Of a stretch of DNA of 64,000 nucleotides, positions 34,186 to 43,045 are shown in pieces (the stretch's first letter is position 1; the number at the start of each line of letters is the position of its first letter). The position numbers and the translations under genes were made by a program. Source of the DNA: Bacteroidales bacterium (GTDB lineage: Bacteria > Bacteroidota > Bacteroidia > Bacteroidales > P3); assembly GCA_017480225.1 (NCBI GenBank), contig JAFVBB010000010.1, positions 201,752 through 265,751 on the forward strand, in the 5' to 3' direction. Below the pieces are notes generated by a model, which worked only from the letters and a program-made list of their open reading frames with translations, did not search any database and was not told where the DNA came from.

Positions 34186-34872
34186 TTATTGTGGCAGGGC
34201 GCGCAAGAGGTCGTCCTTGTGCTCCTTGCTCACGCGGAAACTTTCGCGCGCCTTGACCACCGCCCGGCGGCGCACCCATGGCTGCAGGCTGTCGACCACG
34301 GGGCGCGCGGCGTCCCACTGCTTGGCCAGCGCCGTGGCGAAATACCAGGCCTGCATCATGCGCACGTAGTACTCCTCGCGGTCCAGCCCGGCCACCCACT
34401 GCAGCTGCTCCGGGCTGAAAAGGTCGTCGAGGAAATAGGCCTCGAGCACCCCGATGCCGAAGCGCACCGAGTACGGCCATTGGGACTGCATCCAGCGGCG
34501 CACGTGCGCCAGCGTGGTCTCCGGCCGCGAGGCCAGCACGCGGGGGCGCAGGCAGTCGCAGGTGGCCCAGTTGTTGATGTGCGGCAGCAGGCTGTCAACC
34601 ATCTCTATGCAGCGGTCGTAGTCCTTCACGCGACTCACCAGCACGGCGTGGATCTGGTTCTCCTCGAAGTAGAGGTGTGGCAGGCTGGCGAGGAACGGGG
34701 CGGAGCGGGGCTCCACCTCGAGGGCCAGCCTCCTCACCTGCGGCATCCGCACCCCGATGACACTGGAGCCGTCGCCGACGGGCACCACGCGCCTGATGAA
34801 CCCTGTGTAGTCCTCGTCGCGCATGGCCAGCAGGCGCTGCCTCACCTCGGTCACTATTTCTGTCTTTTCCAT
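34186..34872 (-). CDS. AlkD-like DNA alkylation repair protein
   Basis: 228 residues from MEKTEIV at 34872; the frame remains open upstream through hairpin copy C, which would give a spurious N-terminus. HEAT-repeat helices fit the AlkD family: VRMPQVRRLALE, LYFEENQIHAVLV, INNWATCDCLRPRVL (with the WxxxD element), YSVRFGIGVLEAYFLDD, YYVRMMQAWYFATALAKQWD. AlkD removes bulky or cationic alkylated bases without base flipping. First gene of an operon with the GH20-like gene, hydE and the acyltransferase. Confidence 0.87.
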   Translation of the reverse strand: MEKTEIVTEVRQRLLAMRDEDYTGFIRRVVPVGDGSSVIGVRMPQVRRLALEVEPRSAPFLASLPHLYFEENQIHAVLVSRVKDYDRCIEMVDSLLPHINNWATCDCLRPRVLASRPETTLAHVRRWMQSQWPYSVRFGIGVLEAYFLDDLFSPEQLQWVAGLDREEYYVRMMQAWYFATALAKQWDAARPVVDSLQPWVRRRAVVKARESFRVSKEHKDDLLRALPQ

Positions 34873-34917
34873 TGTCTTAAACTTGGTCTCCAGCCGCGGC
34901 CAACAAGCGTCCAGGGC

Positions 34918-35018
34918 CGGTTGTTCTGCGATTGATGTCCGACTGTTCTCCGATTGTTCTTCGATTGCTAATCGAAGAACAATCGAAGAACAATCGGAGA
35001 ACAATCGAAGAACAGACG
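34918..35018 (+). repeat. 11-nt-unit hairpin element, copy C
   Basis: 101 bases. The left arm is more diverged (TGTTCTGCGAT, TGATGTCCGAC, then two good units), the loop is TGCTA-like, and the right arm is identical to the other copies. It is preceded by CCAGGGCC, as in copy D. It lies between the nitroreductase stop and the AlkD-like start, on a common transcript path. The tail homology seen in A and B is weak here. Confidence 0.9.
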
Positions 35019-35064
35019 GTGTTTATACGGCGTCAATGCCCCTTGCGGGGTGGCCGCTGGAGCC

Positions 35065-35739
35065 TCAACCGGCCCAGGTGAAGTTGCCCTCGCCCGCGCC
35101 AAGCTCGAAGTGCAGCTTCACGATGCCAAGGTCGAGCTTGAGGTAGGAGCCGACGAGGCTGAAGCGCGTCTCGGCCTTCACCTTCGAGCCCGGCAGCAGG
35201 GTGAAGTGGAACTTCTGCATGTTCATGGCGGTGGGCGCCAGCATGGCGGCCTCGAGGCCACGGTTGAACCACCCGGGCACCTCGCCCTCGGCGGAGAAGA
35301 ACTGCGAGGCGGGCTTCATTGGGTGCTGCGTGCCCTGGGTGATGCCGTAGCCGAGGGCCACGACGCCCAGCAGCACCTCGCCCTGGGCCACGGTGTAGCA
35401 GCCGGGCTGCTTCTTGAAGGTGAGCCCCACCCAGCAGCTGTTGAGCCCCAGCGTCTGCGCCAGGAGCACGATGCGCTCGCCGTAGTAGCCTGCGGCCTCG
35501 TCGCTTCCGCGCGGGCACACCACGGCCATGTAGTTGGCCACGCCGCTGAACTTGCCGTACTTGGCCAGGCCGCCGCTGAAGGCCTGCGGCTCATCGGCCA
35601 CCAGTTGCAGGTGCAGGCCGCCCTCGCGGTTGGCCTGGGCAATGGCCTCGCGCAGGCATTCCAGCTTGGCGGGCTCGATTGGGTCGGGTCTGTACTGCCT
35701 CACCGAGTGGCGGGCAGCGATGGCTTCTTGCAGTGTCAT
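35065..35739 (-). CDS. Nitroreductase-family FMN oxidoreductase
   Basis: 224 residues starting MTLQEAIAARHSVRQYRPDP, the standard FMN phosphate-binding opening (RxSxRxY). Further support: YMAVVCPRG, YGERIVLLAQTLGLNSCWVG, QGEVLLGVVALGYG, GLEAAMLAPTAMNMQKFHF, the last being the second FMN-contact helix. Length and pattern match the nitroreductase / putative TM nitroreductase branch common in Bacteroidales. Substrate unknown. The ATG at 35739 is preferred over 35781, which lies inside the promoter. Confidence 0.87.
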   Translation of the reverse strand: MTLQEAIAARHSVRQYRPDPIEPAKLECLREAIAQANREGGLHLQLVADEPQAFSGGLAKYGKFSGVANYMAVVCPRGSDEAAGYYGERIVLLAQTLGLNSCWVGLTFKKQPGCYTVAQGEVLLGVVALGYGITQGTQHPMKPASQFFSAEGEVPGWFNRGLEAAMLAPTAMNMQKFHFTLLPGSKVKAETRFSLVGSYLKLDLGIVKLHFELGAGEGNFTWAG

Positions 35740-35769
35740 TGTCGATGTGTGTGTTTGTTGTTTGCGGCG

Positions 35770-35801
35770 CAAAAATACCACTTTTCCGCAAAGCGGCCAA
35801 A
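35770..35801 (-). promoter_or_regulatory. Putative promoter of the nitroreductase gene
   Basis: On the minus strand TATTTTTG (35770-35777) matches TAnnTTTG and a TTTG (35798-35801) lies 24 bases upstream, slightly closer than ideal. Confidence 0.55.
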
Positions 35802-35927
35802 ACTACTGCACAACAAAGTGTGCGGCAGCGCGTTACGATGGCACGGCGGCAAGTTTTTCGGCCTTCGCATACGAAAACGGAGGCTTTGTCGTTGTAGAGG
35901 TCGACAAACAACAAACCGACAGCGACG

Positions 35928-37484
35928 ATGAAGATACACATAGTACAGCACGACATACGCACCCTCCGCATGGAAGACAACCTGCGCTGGATCAAGGCCG
36001 AGCTCGACTCGCCCCAGAGCCGCGAGGCGCTGCTCACCGTCTTTCCGGCCTGCACCGTGTGCGGGCACCCGCTCTACGCCGCAGCAGGCTATACCGACAC
36101 GATAAAGAGCGCGCAGGACGTTCTGCAGAGGCTGGTGGCCATGAGCGAGCACCGCGCCTTCCTGGTGGGGATGCCGCTGCAGATGCAGGACAAGGGGCTG
36201 TGCAACGCCATAGTCTTCGTGCAGAACGGCGCCCTGCGGGCGGTGGTGACGAAGAAATACCTCGGCGTGGAGGAGCAGAAGTACTTCGTGCGCGGCGAGG
36301 GCGTGCAGGTGATTGACTTCCACGACCAGCGCATGGCGATAGGCTTCTACGAGGACCTGAAGGAGCTGCTGAAAGGGCACGTGGATCCGTGCGACATGGT
36401 GGTGTGCTGCGGAGGGCAGGTGTTCGACTACCGCCGCCCCTACCGTATGCGCTACCGCATGAGCAAGATAGTGGAGACGCTGGGCGCGGGCGTGGTGTAC
36501 GTGAACCGCATCGGCGGCGAGGGCTCCTACATCTTCGGCGGAGGGTCGATGGCCATGAACGCGGCGGGCCAGCTGCTGTGCCAGCTGCCCTACTTCGAGG
36601 AGGCCTGCCACACGGTTGACATGCAGCTGCTGGAGAGCGTGGACGACGAGAAGCCCGAGGCCGTGGAGCTGGTGTACAAGGCCCTGGTGAGCGGCCTGCA
36701 CGACTACTTCGCCAAGAATGGCCTGCAGCGGGCGGTGCTGGGCTTGAGCGGGGGCATTGACTCGGCCCTGGTGGCGGCGCTGGCCGTCGACGCGCTCGGC
36801 GCGGAGAATGTGCACGGCCTGCTCATGCCCAGCCGCTACAGCAGCGACCACTCGGTGGCCGACGCCGTGGAGCTGGCCTGCAACCTCGGCATGAGCTACG
36901 ACATTGTGCCCATACAGCCCATGTTCGACCAGTTCCGCGAGGCACTGGCCCCGGTGTTCGACGGCCGCGCCGAGGACGTCACCGAGGAGAACATGCAGGC
37001 ACGCATACGCGGCACAATCGTGATGAGCTACGCCAACAAGTTCGGCGCGCTGGCACTGAACACCACCAACCGCTCGGAGGCAGCCATGGGCTACGGCACG
37101 CTGTACGGCGACTCGTGCGGCTCGCTGGCGGTGATAGCCGACCTTTACAAGACCGAGGTCTACCAGCTGAGCGAATGGATCAACCGCAACGGCATACGCA
37201 TACCGCAGAACAGCATTGACAAGGCACCCAGCGCCGAGTTGCGCCCGGGTCAGAAAGACAGCGACTCGCTGCCCGACTACGACACGCTCGACGCCGTGCT
37301 GGGGCTCTACCTGGACGAGGCGATGTGCGAGGACGAGATTGTGGACGAGGGCTTCGACCGCGAGCTGGTGAGGCGCATTATCAAACTAATGGCGCGCAAC
37401 GAATGGAAACGGCTGCAGTTTGCGCCGCAGCTGAAGGTGAGCCCCATGAGCCTCGGCCTCGACCGCCGCTGGCCGATAAGCTGA
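35928..37484 (+). CDS. nadE: NAD(+) synthetase with altered N-terminal amidase domain
   Basis: 518 residues. The C-terminal ATP pyrophosphatase domain is intact: LGLSGGIDSALVAALA (P-loop 274-279), LLMPSRYSS, ALNTTNRSEAAMGYGTLYGD, GSLAVIADLYKTEVYQL. The N-terminal half is a nitrilase-type domain that in glutamine-dependent NadE supplies ammonia by a Glu-Lys-Cys triad. Here the Glu position is Ala41 (VFPACTVCG for FPExxxTG), Lys110 is kept, and the Cys position is Tyr141 (IGFYEDL for ICED). It therefore probably uses free ammonia. It is the first gene of an operon with the helicase, FKBP isomerase and dehydrogenase. Confidence 0.9.
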   Translation: MKIHIVQHDIRTLRMEDNLRWIKAELDSPQSREALLTVFPACTVCGHPLYAAAGYTDTIKSAQDVLQRLVAMSEHRAFLVGMPLQMQDKGLCNAIVFVQNGALRAVVTKKYLGVEEQKYFVRGEGVQVIDFHDQRMAIGFYEDLKELLKGHVDPCDMVVCCGGQVFDYRRPYRMRYRMSKIVETLGAGVVYVNRIGGEGSYIFGGGSMAMNAAGQLLCQLPYFEEACHTVDMQLLESVDDEKPEAVELVYKALVSGLHDYFAKNGLQRAVLGLSGGIDSALVAALAVDALGAENVHGLLMPSRYSSDHSVADAVELACNLGMSYDIVPIQPMFDQFREALAPVFDGRAEDVTEENMQARIRGTIVMSYANKFGALALNTTNRSEAAMGYGTLYGDSCGSLAVIADLYKTEVYQLSEWINRNGIRIPQNSIDKAPSAELRPGQKDSDSLPDYDTLDAVLGLYLDEAMCEDEIVDEGFDRELVRRIIKLMARNEWKRLQFAPQLKVSPMSLGLDRRWPIS

Positions 37485-37507
37485 AAAAGCACAGCAGACA
37501 GCACGGC

Positions 37508-39601
37508 ATGACCGAGACCAATCCGCAACTTGAGCTGGCACGGCGCTATGTGGAGCGCACCGGCACCAGCCTCTTCCTCACCGGCAAGGCCGGGACGGGC
37601 AAGACCACGTTCCTGCGCCAGCTTGACGAGCAGTGCCCCAAGCGGCACATCGTGGTGGCCCCGACTGGGGTAGCCGCCGTCAACGCGCGCGGCGTGACGA
37701 TACACTCGTTCTTCCAGCTGCCCTTCGACCCGTACCTTCCCGATGTGAAAGAGCTGGTGACCGAATACCAGATGCCCAGCCGCCACCTCAAGGTGAGCAA
37801 GAACAAACTGTCGATAATGCGCTCGCTGGAGCTGCTCATCATCGATGAAATATCGATGGTGCGCGCCGACCTGCTCGACGCCGTCGACATGACGCTGCGC
37901 CGCGCGCGCCACTCGGAGCTGCCCTTTGGAGGGGTGCAGCTGCTGATGGTGGGCGACGTGCACCAGCTGGCGCCGGTGGTGACAGAGCGCGAGCAACCCT
38001 ACATGAACCAGGTCTACCCCTCGCCGTTCTTCTTCAACAGCAAGGCGCTGCGGCGCATGAGGTACGTCACAATAGAGCTCACCACCGTCTACCGCCAGCA
38101 GGACGAGGCGTTCGTGAGGATGCTCAACACCGTGCGCGACGGCAACATCGACGCCCCCACCCTGGAGGCGCTCAACAGCCGGGTGGGCGCGGGCGGCAGC
38201 GACCCGACGATAATCACGCTCACAACCCACAACCACCAGGCCGACACCATCAACCGCGCACGGATGCTGGCGCTTGAAGGCGAGAGCCGCACGGTGGAGG
38301 CCACGGTGCAGGGCAACTTCCCTGAGTCGATGTATCCTGTGGAGGCCAAGATGACGCTGAAGGTGGGCGAGCGGGTGATGTTCACGAAGAACGACTCGTC
38401 AGGGCGCCACGCCTACTACAACGGCAAGCTGGGCACGGTGAGCGGCTTCGACGACGACGGCAATGTGATCGTGGACTGCGACGACGGCGACAGCGTGACC
38501 GCGACCCGCGAGTCGTGGGAAAACATGAAATACACCGTCAACAACCGCACCAACACCATAGAGCAGAAGGTTGACGGCTCGTTCATGCAGTTCCCGCTAC
38601 GCCCCGCCTGGGCGGTGACCATACACAAGGCGCAGGGACTCACCTTTGATCGCGTGCGCATCAATGCGTCAGAAGCCTTCGCCTATGGGCAGGTATATGT
38701 AGCCTTGAGCCGCTGCCGCACACTGGAGGGGCTGTCGCTCATCTCGCCAATCACCCCCGGCACAGCCTTTTCCGACAGCGACGTGCAGCAGTTCTGTGCG
38801 GCGCAGCCCACCTTCGAGCAGTCTTCAGCCGCGGTAGGCAACGCTGAGCGGCAATACTACTACGAGCAGCTGGCGGAACTGTTTGGGGCACATGGACTGG
38901 CCGACGGAGCCGAGCGGCTGGCCGATGCCTTTGGCAAAATGGCGGAGATATTTCCGAGGCAGTACCAGGCGATGCAGCAGTTGAAGAGCACGGCCGGCGC
39001 GCTTGCGTCGGTGGGCGAGAAGTTCATGAGCCAGTTGCTGCAGCTCGACCAGTCGCAGCACGCGGAGCGCATAGCCAAGGCCGCCGACTACTATGCCGCT
39101 CAGCTGGCTTCGATGGCAGGGCTGCTGCGACAGGCCGGCACCGTCGAGGTAGACAACAAAGAGACCGAAGCCAGGCTTAGCGACGCGAGGACAACGCTGG
39201 CCGAGCGGCTGCACGTGAAGCAGTCGTGCATACAGAGCGTCAGGGAGCATGGCTTCGACGTGCGCCTTGTGCAGGAGGCCAAATTGGCAAAACCCGCAAA
39301 GACACCGAAGAAAGCGGCCGAGCGCCACAAGGTGGAGGTACAGTACACTGAACCCAGCCATTCTTCCGAAGAGCTGGAAACCCTGCTTTCAGCATGGCGC
39401 AAGGCAAAGGCCGAGCAGATGAACGTGCCAGCATTCGTGGTGCTTCACCAAAAGACACTGGTGGCCGTGGCCTCCGCCATGCCGCGCACCACAGAGCAAC
39501 TGCTGCGTGTGCCCGGCATGGGCCGCAAGAAGACAGAGACCCTGGGAGCAGAGCTGCTTACTATTATCAACGCATATCTGGAAAGCCAGGGTCTGCAATA
39601 A
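37508..39601 (+). CDS. PIF1-like helicase with C-terminal HRDC domain
   Basis: 697 residues from ATG 37508; the open frame before it overlaps nadE. Superfamily 1 helicase motifs: Walker A FLTGKAGTGKTTF (about 24-36), APTGVAAVNARG, Walker B LLIIDEISMVRADLLD, VGDVHQLAPV, RVMFTKND, and the late PAWAVTIHKAQGLTF plus YVALSRC. This is the PIF1/RecD2-like 5'-3' helicase group. The last 75 residues form an HRDC domain (VPAFVVLHQKTLVAVA, LLRVPGMGRKKTE), which binds nucleic acid. Probably acts on replication intermediates or structured DNA. 29 bases before the FKBP gene. Confidence 0.9.
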   Translation: MTETNPQLELARRYVERTGTSLFLTGKAGTGKTTFLRQLDEQCPKRHIVVAPTGVAAVNARGVTIHSFFQLPFDPYLPDVKELVTEYQMPSRHLKVSKNKLSIMRSLELLIIDEISMVRADLLDAVDMTLRRARHSELPFGGVQLLMVGDVHQLAPVVTEREQPYMNQVYPSPFFFNSKALRRMRYVTIELTTVYRQQDEAFVRMLNTVRDGNIDAPTLEALNSRVGAGGSDPTIITLTTHNHQADTINRARMLALEGESRTVEATVQGNFPESMYPVEAKMTLKVGERVMFTKNDSSGRHAYYNGKLGTVSGFDDDGNVIVDCDDGDSVTATRESWENMKYTVNNRTNTIEQKVDGSFMQFPLRPAWAVTIHKAQGLTFDRVRINASEAFAYGQVYVALSRCRTLEGLSLISPITPGTAFSDSDVQQFCAAQPTFEQSSAAVGNAERQYYYEQLAELFGAHGLADGAERLADAFGKMAEIFPRQYQAMQQLKSTAGALASVGEKFMSQLLQLDQSQHAERIAKAADYYAAQLASMAGLLRQAGTVEVDNKETEARLSDARTTLAERLHVKQSCIQSVREHGFDVRLVQEAKLAKPAKTPKKAAERHKVEVQYTEPSHSSEELETLLSAWRKAKAEQMNVPAFVVLHQKTLVAVASAMPRTTEQLLRVPGMGRKKTETLGAELLTIINAYLESQGLQ

Positions 39602-39630
39602 TTCCGACCGACAATCACACAACAACATCT

Positions 39631-40239
39631 ATGGACAAGTTAAGTTACGCCCTCGGCCACAACATTGGCCACCAACTGACAGGCATGGGCTTGAAAGACA
39701 GCCTCGCAATAGACGACTACATGGCAGGCATTACCGACGTGCTGCGCGGCGACAGCCCCAAAATGAGCGTCGAGGAGGTGCACCAGGTGCTGGAGGAGTT
39801 CTTCAACAACCTGGAAAAGAGACAGCAACAGGAGGCCGCCGAGCGCGGCAAGGCGGCTCGCGAGGACGGCGAGCGCTTCCTGGCGCAGAATGCCAGTCGC
39901 AAAGGAGTCACCGTCACCGCCAGCGGACTGCAATATGAGGTCATCACCGAAGGCCATGGGCGCAGTCCGAAAGCCACAGACACCGTAAGATGCCACTATG
40001 AAGGCACCCTCACCGACGGCACGGTGTTCGACTCAAGCTACCGCCGCGGTCAGCCCGCCGAGTTCGGTCTGCAACAGGTGATAGCAGGCTGGACGGAAGG
40101 CGTGCAACTGATGAAAGAGGGCGCAAAATACCGCTTTTTCATACCCTGGCAGCTGGCCTACGGCGAGCGGGGCGCGGGACAGGCCATACCCCCATATTCG
40201 GCACTGGTATTCACTGTGGAACTGATCAAAGTGCTTTGA
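39631..40239 (+). CDS. FKBP-type peptidyl-prolyl isomerase
   Basis: 202 residues, FklB/Mip-like. N-terminal helical dimerisation part (MDKLSYALGHNIGHQL to ERFLAQNASRKGV) and a C-terminal FKBP domain with ASGLQYEVI, VRCHYEGTLTDGTVFDSSY, VIAGWTEGVQLMKEGAKYRF, IPWQLAYGERG and IPPYSALVFTVEL, so the active pocket (Tyr, Phe, Asp, Trp) is intact. No signal peptide at the chosen ATG, so it is cytoplasmic unless exported otherwise. The dehydrogenase gene follows 3 bases after its stop. Confidence 0.92.
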   Translation: MDKLSYALGHNIGHQLTGMGLKDSLAIDDYMAGITDVLRGDSPKMSVEEVHQVLEEFFNNLEKRQQQEAAERGKAAREDGERFLAQNASRKGVTVTASGLQYEVITEGHGRSPKATDTVRCHYEGTLTDGTVFDSSYRRGQPAEFGLQQVIAGWTEGVQLMKEGAKYRFFIPWQLAYGERGAGQAIPPYSALVFTVELIKVL

Positions 40240-40242
40240 CCG

Positions 40243-41175
40243 ATGAAGATAGTATGCGTGGAGCCGCTGGGCATCAGCGGCGAGAGGTTCAGGTCGCTGC
40301 AAGCCCACTACAAGGCCATGGGGCACAGTCTGGACTACTACATGGACCGCCGCGAGGACGAGGATTCGCTTGCCGACCGTATGCGCGAGGCCGACATTGC
40401 GGTAATCAGCAACATCAGGCTGACGCGCACCGTGCTCTCACAGTGTACGCGGCTTAGGTACATCAGCGTGGCCTTCACCGGGCTTGACCACATAAATCTC
40501 GACTACTGCGCCGAGCGTGGCATAGAGGTGCAGAACGCCGCAGGCTACAGCACCACCGCCGTGAGCGAGCTGGCGCTGGCACTGATGCTCGACCTGCTGC
40601 GCGGTGTCACCATGACCGACGGCGGCATACGGCACGGCGGCTCGCGCGGGACAATGCTCGGCGGCGAGCTGCGCGGGCGCACGGTGGGCATAGTCGGAAC
40701 CGGAGCCATTGGCACCGCCACCGCACGGCTGGCGCTGGCCTTCGGAGCAAAGGTAGTGGCCTACAGCCGCACCGAGCGCGACGAGGTGAGGTCGATGGGC
40801 GTGGAATACATGCCGCTCGCACAGCTTCTTCGCCAGGCCGACATTGTGAGCCTACACGTGCCGTTGTGCGAGGCCACGCGTGGACTTATCGGCAAGGAAG
40901 AGTTGCTGGCAATGAAACCCACCGCCCTGCTGGTCAACACTGCCCGTGGACCAGTGTGCGACATCGAGGCCGTGGCAGCCGCCCTGCGCGACGGCACGCT
41001 TGCCGGTGCGGCATTCGATGTGTTCGAGCACGAGCCTCCGCTCGACGCAAACCACCCGCTGCTGTCGGCGCCTCGCTGCATCTGCACACCCCACATAGCC
41101 TTCGCCACCGAGGAGAGCTTCGAGGCTCGCGCAGCCATAGTGTTCGGCCACGTGGACGACTACCTGCTGAACTGA
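40243..41175 (+). CDS. D-isomer-specific 2-hydroxyacid dehydrogenase
   Basis: 310 residues. NAD-binding GTGAIG at 152-157 and the catalytic set Arg235 (NTARG), Glu264 (FDVFEHEPP) and His284 (CTPHIAF) are all present. The N-terminal substrate domain includes ISVAFTGLDHINLDYC. Such enzymes reduce 2-keto acids such as pyruvate, glyoxylate or hydroxypyruvate with NADH; which one cannot be read here. SerA is less likely because no ACT domain follows. The 3' end overlaps the convergent glycosyltransferase gene by 16 bases. Confidence 0.9.
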   Translation: MKIVCVEPLGISGERFRSLQAHYKAMGHSLDYYMDRREDEDSLADRMREADIAVISNIRLTRTVLSQCTRLRYISVAFTGLDHINLDYCAERGIEVQNAAGYSTTAVSELALALMLDLLRGVTMTDGGIRHGGSRGTMLGGELRGRTVGIVGTGAIGTATARLALAFGAKVVAYSRTERDEVRSMGVEYMPLAQLLRQADIVSLHVPLCEATRGLIGKEELLAMKPTALLVNTARGPVCDIEAVAAALRDGTLAGAAFDVFEHEPPLDANHPLLSAPRCICTPHIAFATEESFEARAAIVFGHVDDYLLN

Positions 41176-42176
41176 CCCTTGAGGTCGGAGAAACGGCGGC
41201 GGCGCAGCAGGTAATATTCCGGCAGCAGCCATCCGCCATAGATTTGCGGCACCGTCATGGTGCCGTTTTTCATACGCTTTTCGTCAAGACGGCCGCGACG
41301 GTTGCGGAACTCACGGTGAGCCTTGCGCACAGCTCTGTACTCGCCCACATGACCCTCCATCAGGAACTTCACAGCCGCCACCCTGTCCAGCCACATGCGC
41401 AGCGCCAGCACCCTGCCGCGGCGTCCGGCAGGCAGGTTCTTGTAGAGCATGGAGAGGTTGTTGCGGAAATTGAGCTCGGTCTTGAAAGGCGACGATTTGG
41501 GCAGTGTGCCGCCGCCCACGTGGTACACCCGCGACGACGGACAGTAGCGCACACGGTAGCCCGCCAGCATCACCCGCCAGCAGAAATCGATTTCCTCCAT
41601 GTGGGCGAAGAAGTCGCCGTCCAGGCCGCCAACCTCGCGCCACACATCGGAACGCACAAACATGCAGGCCCCGGTGGCCCAGAAGATGTCGCGCTCGTCG
41701 TCGTACTGGCCGCTGTCTTTCTCGAGCGTAGAGAACAGGCGTCCGCGGCAGAAGGGGTATCCGTAGCGGTCGATGAAGCCTCCTGCGCCACCGGCATATT
41801 CGAAGGTGTCCTTGCAGTCGTACATCATCAGCTTTGGCTGTGCCACGGCCACGCGCGGCTCGCACTCCATCATGTCCACCACCGGTTCTATCCAGCCCGG
41901 CGTGCACTCCACGTCGCTGTTGAGCAGCACGTAGTAGTCGGCCTCCACCTGCCGCAGAGCCAGGTTGTAGCCCTCGGCAAAGCCGTGGTTCTTGTCCAAC
42001 GCCACCACACGCACTCCCGGAAACTCCGAGGCCAGCAGGTCGAGGCTGCCGTCGGTGGAACCATTGTCGGCCACCACCACCTCGGCGTCGCCGCTGCAGT
42101 CAATCACCGACGGCAGGAAGCGGCGCAGCATGTCGCGTCCGTTCCAGTTTAGGATAACCACCGCCACATGCCTCAT
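41160..42176 (-). CDS. Family 2 glycosyltransferase
   Basis: 338 residues. GT2 fold: VAVVILNWNGRDMLRRFLPS, VVVADNGSTDGSLD (nucleotide-binding Asp), YYVLLNSDVECTPGW (DxD-type metal motif read as SDVE), FWATGACMFVRSDVWREVGG, FFAHMEEIDFCWR (general base region). Resembles the rhamnosyl/galactofuranosyl-type enzymes in cell-surface glycan synthesis. Acts at the cytoplasmic face; no membrane segment. It overlaps the upstream LpxL-type gene by 4 bases, which suggests a shared envelope role. Confidence 0.9.
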   Translation of the reverse strand: MRHVAVVILNWNGRDMLRRFLPSVIDCSGDAEVVVADNGSTDGSLDLLASEFPGVRVVALDKNHGFAEGYNLALRQVEADYYVLLNSDVECTPGWIEPVVDMMECEPRVAVAQPKLMMYDCKDTFEYAGGAGGFIDRYGYPFCRGRLFSTLEKDSGQYDDERDIFWATGACMFVRSDVWREVGGLDGDFFAHMEEIDFCWRVMLAGYRVRYCPSSRVYHVGGGTLPKSSPFKTELNFRNNLSMLYKNLPAGRRGRVLALRMWLDRVAAVKFLMEGHVGEYRAVRKAHREFRNRRGRLDEKRMKNGTMTVPQIYGGWLLPEYYLLRRRRFSDLKGQFSR

Positions 42177-43024
42177 TTCTCTATGATTTTAATTGTTCCG
42201 TCCTTCTGTATGCGGCCGTTGCGGGTCAGTTTCCAGCGCTGGTGGCTCCACAGCCAGTGCTCCGGGCGCTCGGCCACGAGCCGCTCCAGCCTGCGCGCGT
42301 AGGCCTCAACAATCGAGTATTGAGCAGCCTCCTGCGGGCGCTCACAGAGAGGCTCGAAGGTCACGTCGTAGTAGCCGCGCCGCGTGCGCCTGACGGTGTA
42401 GAACAGCACCGGGTAGTTGTATTTGCGGGCAAAATACTCTATGCCGTAGAGGAACGCCGTGTCGCGGCCCAGGAACTGCGTCCAGTAGCTGCGATGGGGG
42501 TTGCTGGGACTTTGGTCGCCAAGCATCATCAGCGCCACCGGCACGTGGCAGCGGTCGTAGAATGCCACGTGCTGCCTCACGTCGGTCTGGTCGACCACCT
42601 GTGTGCCGTAGCGCGTGCGCCGACGTCCGATAAAAGAGGCTGTGGCCTTGTCGTTGAGCGGTTTGCCCACCCCTATGCCGTGGTGAAGCACCTGCATGTT
42701 GAGCGAGGTCACCATGTACTCCCAGTTGCCGTAGTGCGCCGAGGCAATAATCACCGACTGCCCACGCTCGTAATAGCGGTCGAGCACTTGGCGGTTGGTG
42801 AAGCGGTAGTGCCGCTTGAGGAAAGGCGGCGTGGCGAAAAGTACGTTGTACGCGCCTTCCACCAGCAGGTCGCACAGGTGCAGGTAGTAGCGCCGCTCCA
42901 TGGCACGGAGCTCGTCCTTGCCGCGTTGCGGGAAGCACTTTTCGAGGTTGTCGCGCACCACAGCGCGTCGATAGCGGGCTATGTGGTAGACGAAAAGGTA
43001 GAGTATGTCGGCCAGCAGACGCAT
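42173..43024 (-). CDS. LpxL/HtrB-family lipid A acyltransferase
   Basis: 283 residues. The acyltransferase motif HYGNWE gives His97 and Glu102 of the Hx4(D/E) pair; RAVVRDNLEKCFPQ, MMLGDQSPSN and the late WLWSHQRWK are typical. It adds a secondary acyl chain to lipid A or a related lipid at the inner membrane. The N-terminus (MRLLADILYLFVYHIARYRR) is slightly shorter than usual, because an in-frame stop lies five codons upstream of this ATG. 21 bases after the GWxTD gene. Confidence 0.88.
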   Translation of the reverse strand: MRLLADILYLFVYHIARYRRAVVRDNLEKCFPQRGKDELRAMERRYYLHLCDLLVEGAYNVLFATPPFLKRHYRFTNRQVLDRYYERGQSVIIASAHYGNWEYMVTSLNMQVLHHGIGVGKPLNDKATASFIGRRRTRYGTQVVDQTDVRQHVAFYDRCHVPVALMMLGDQSPSNPHRSYWTQFLGRDTAFLYGIEYFARKYNYPVLFYTVRRTRRGYYDVTFEPLCERPQEAAQYSIVEAYARRLERLVAERPEHWLWSHQRWKLTRNGRIQKDGTIKIIEK

Positions 43025-43045
43025 AGCGCTTGAGGGTCAGGGCGG

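Noticed and set aside
34873-35004. Upstream extension of the AlkD-like gene
   Set aside because: The extra 44 residues come from hairpin copy C; translation through its 11-nt units gives repeats such as CSSIVLR that appear at all copies and are not protein-like.
37325-37507. N-terminal extension of the PIF1-like helicase
   Set aside because: It lies inside nadE in another frame and is Arg/Pro/Gly-rich; the helicase fold begins just after the ATG at 37508.
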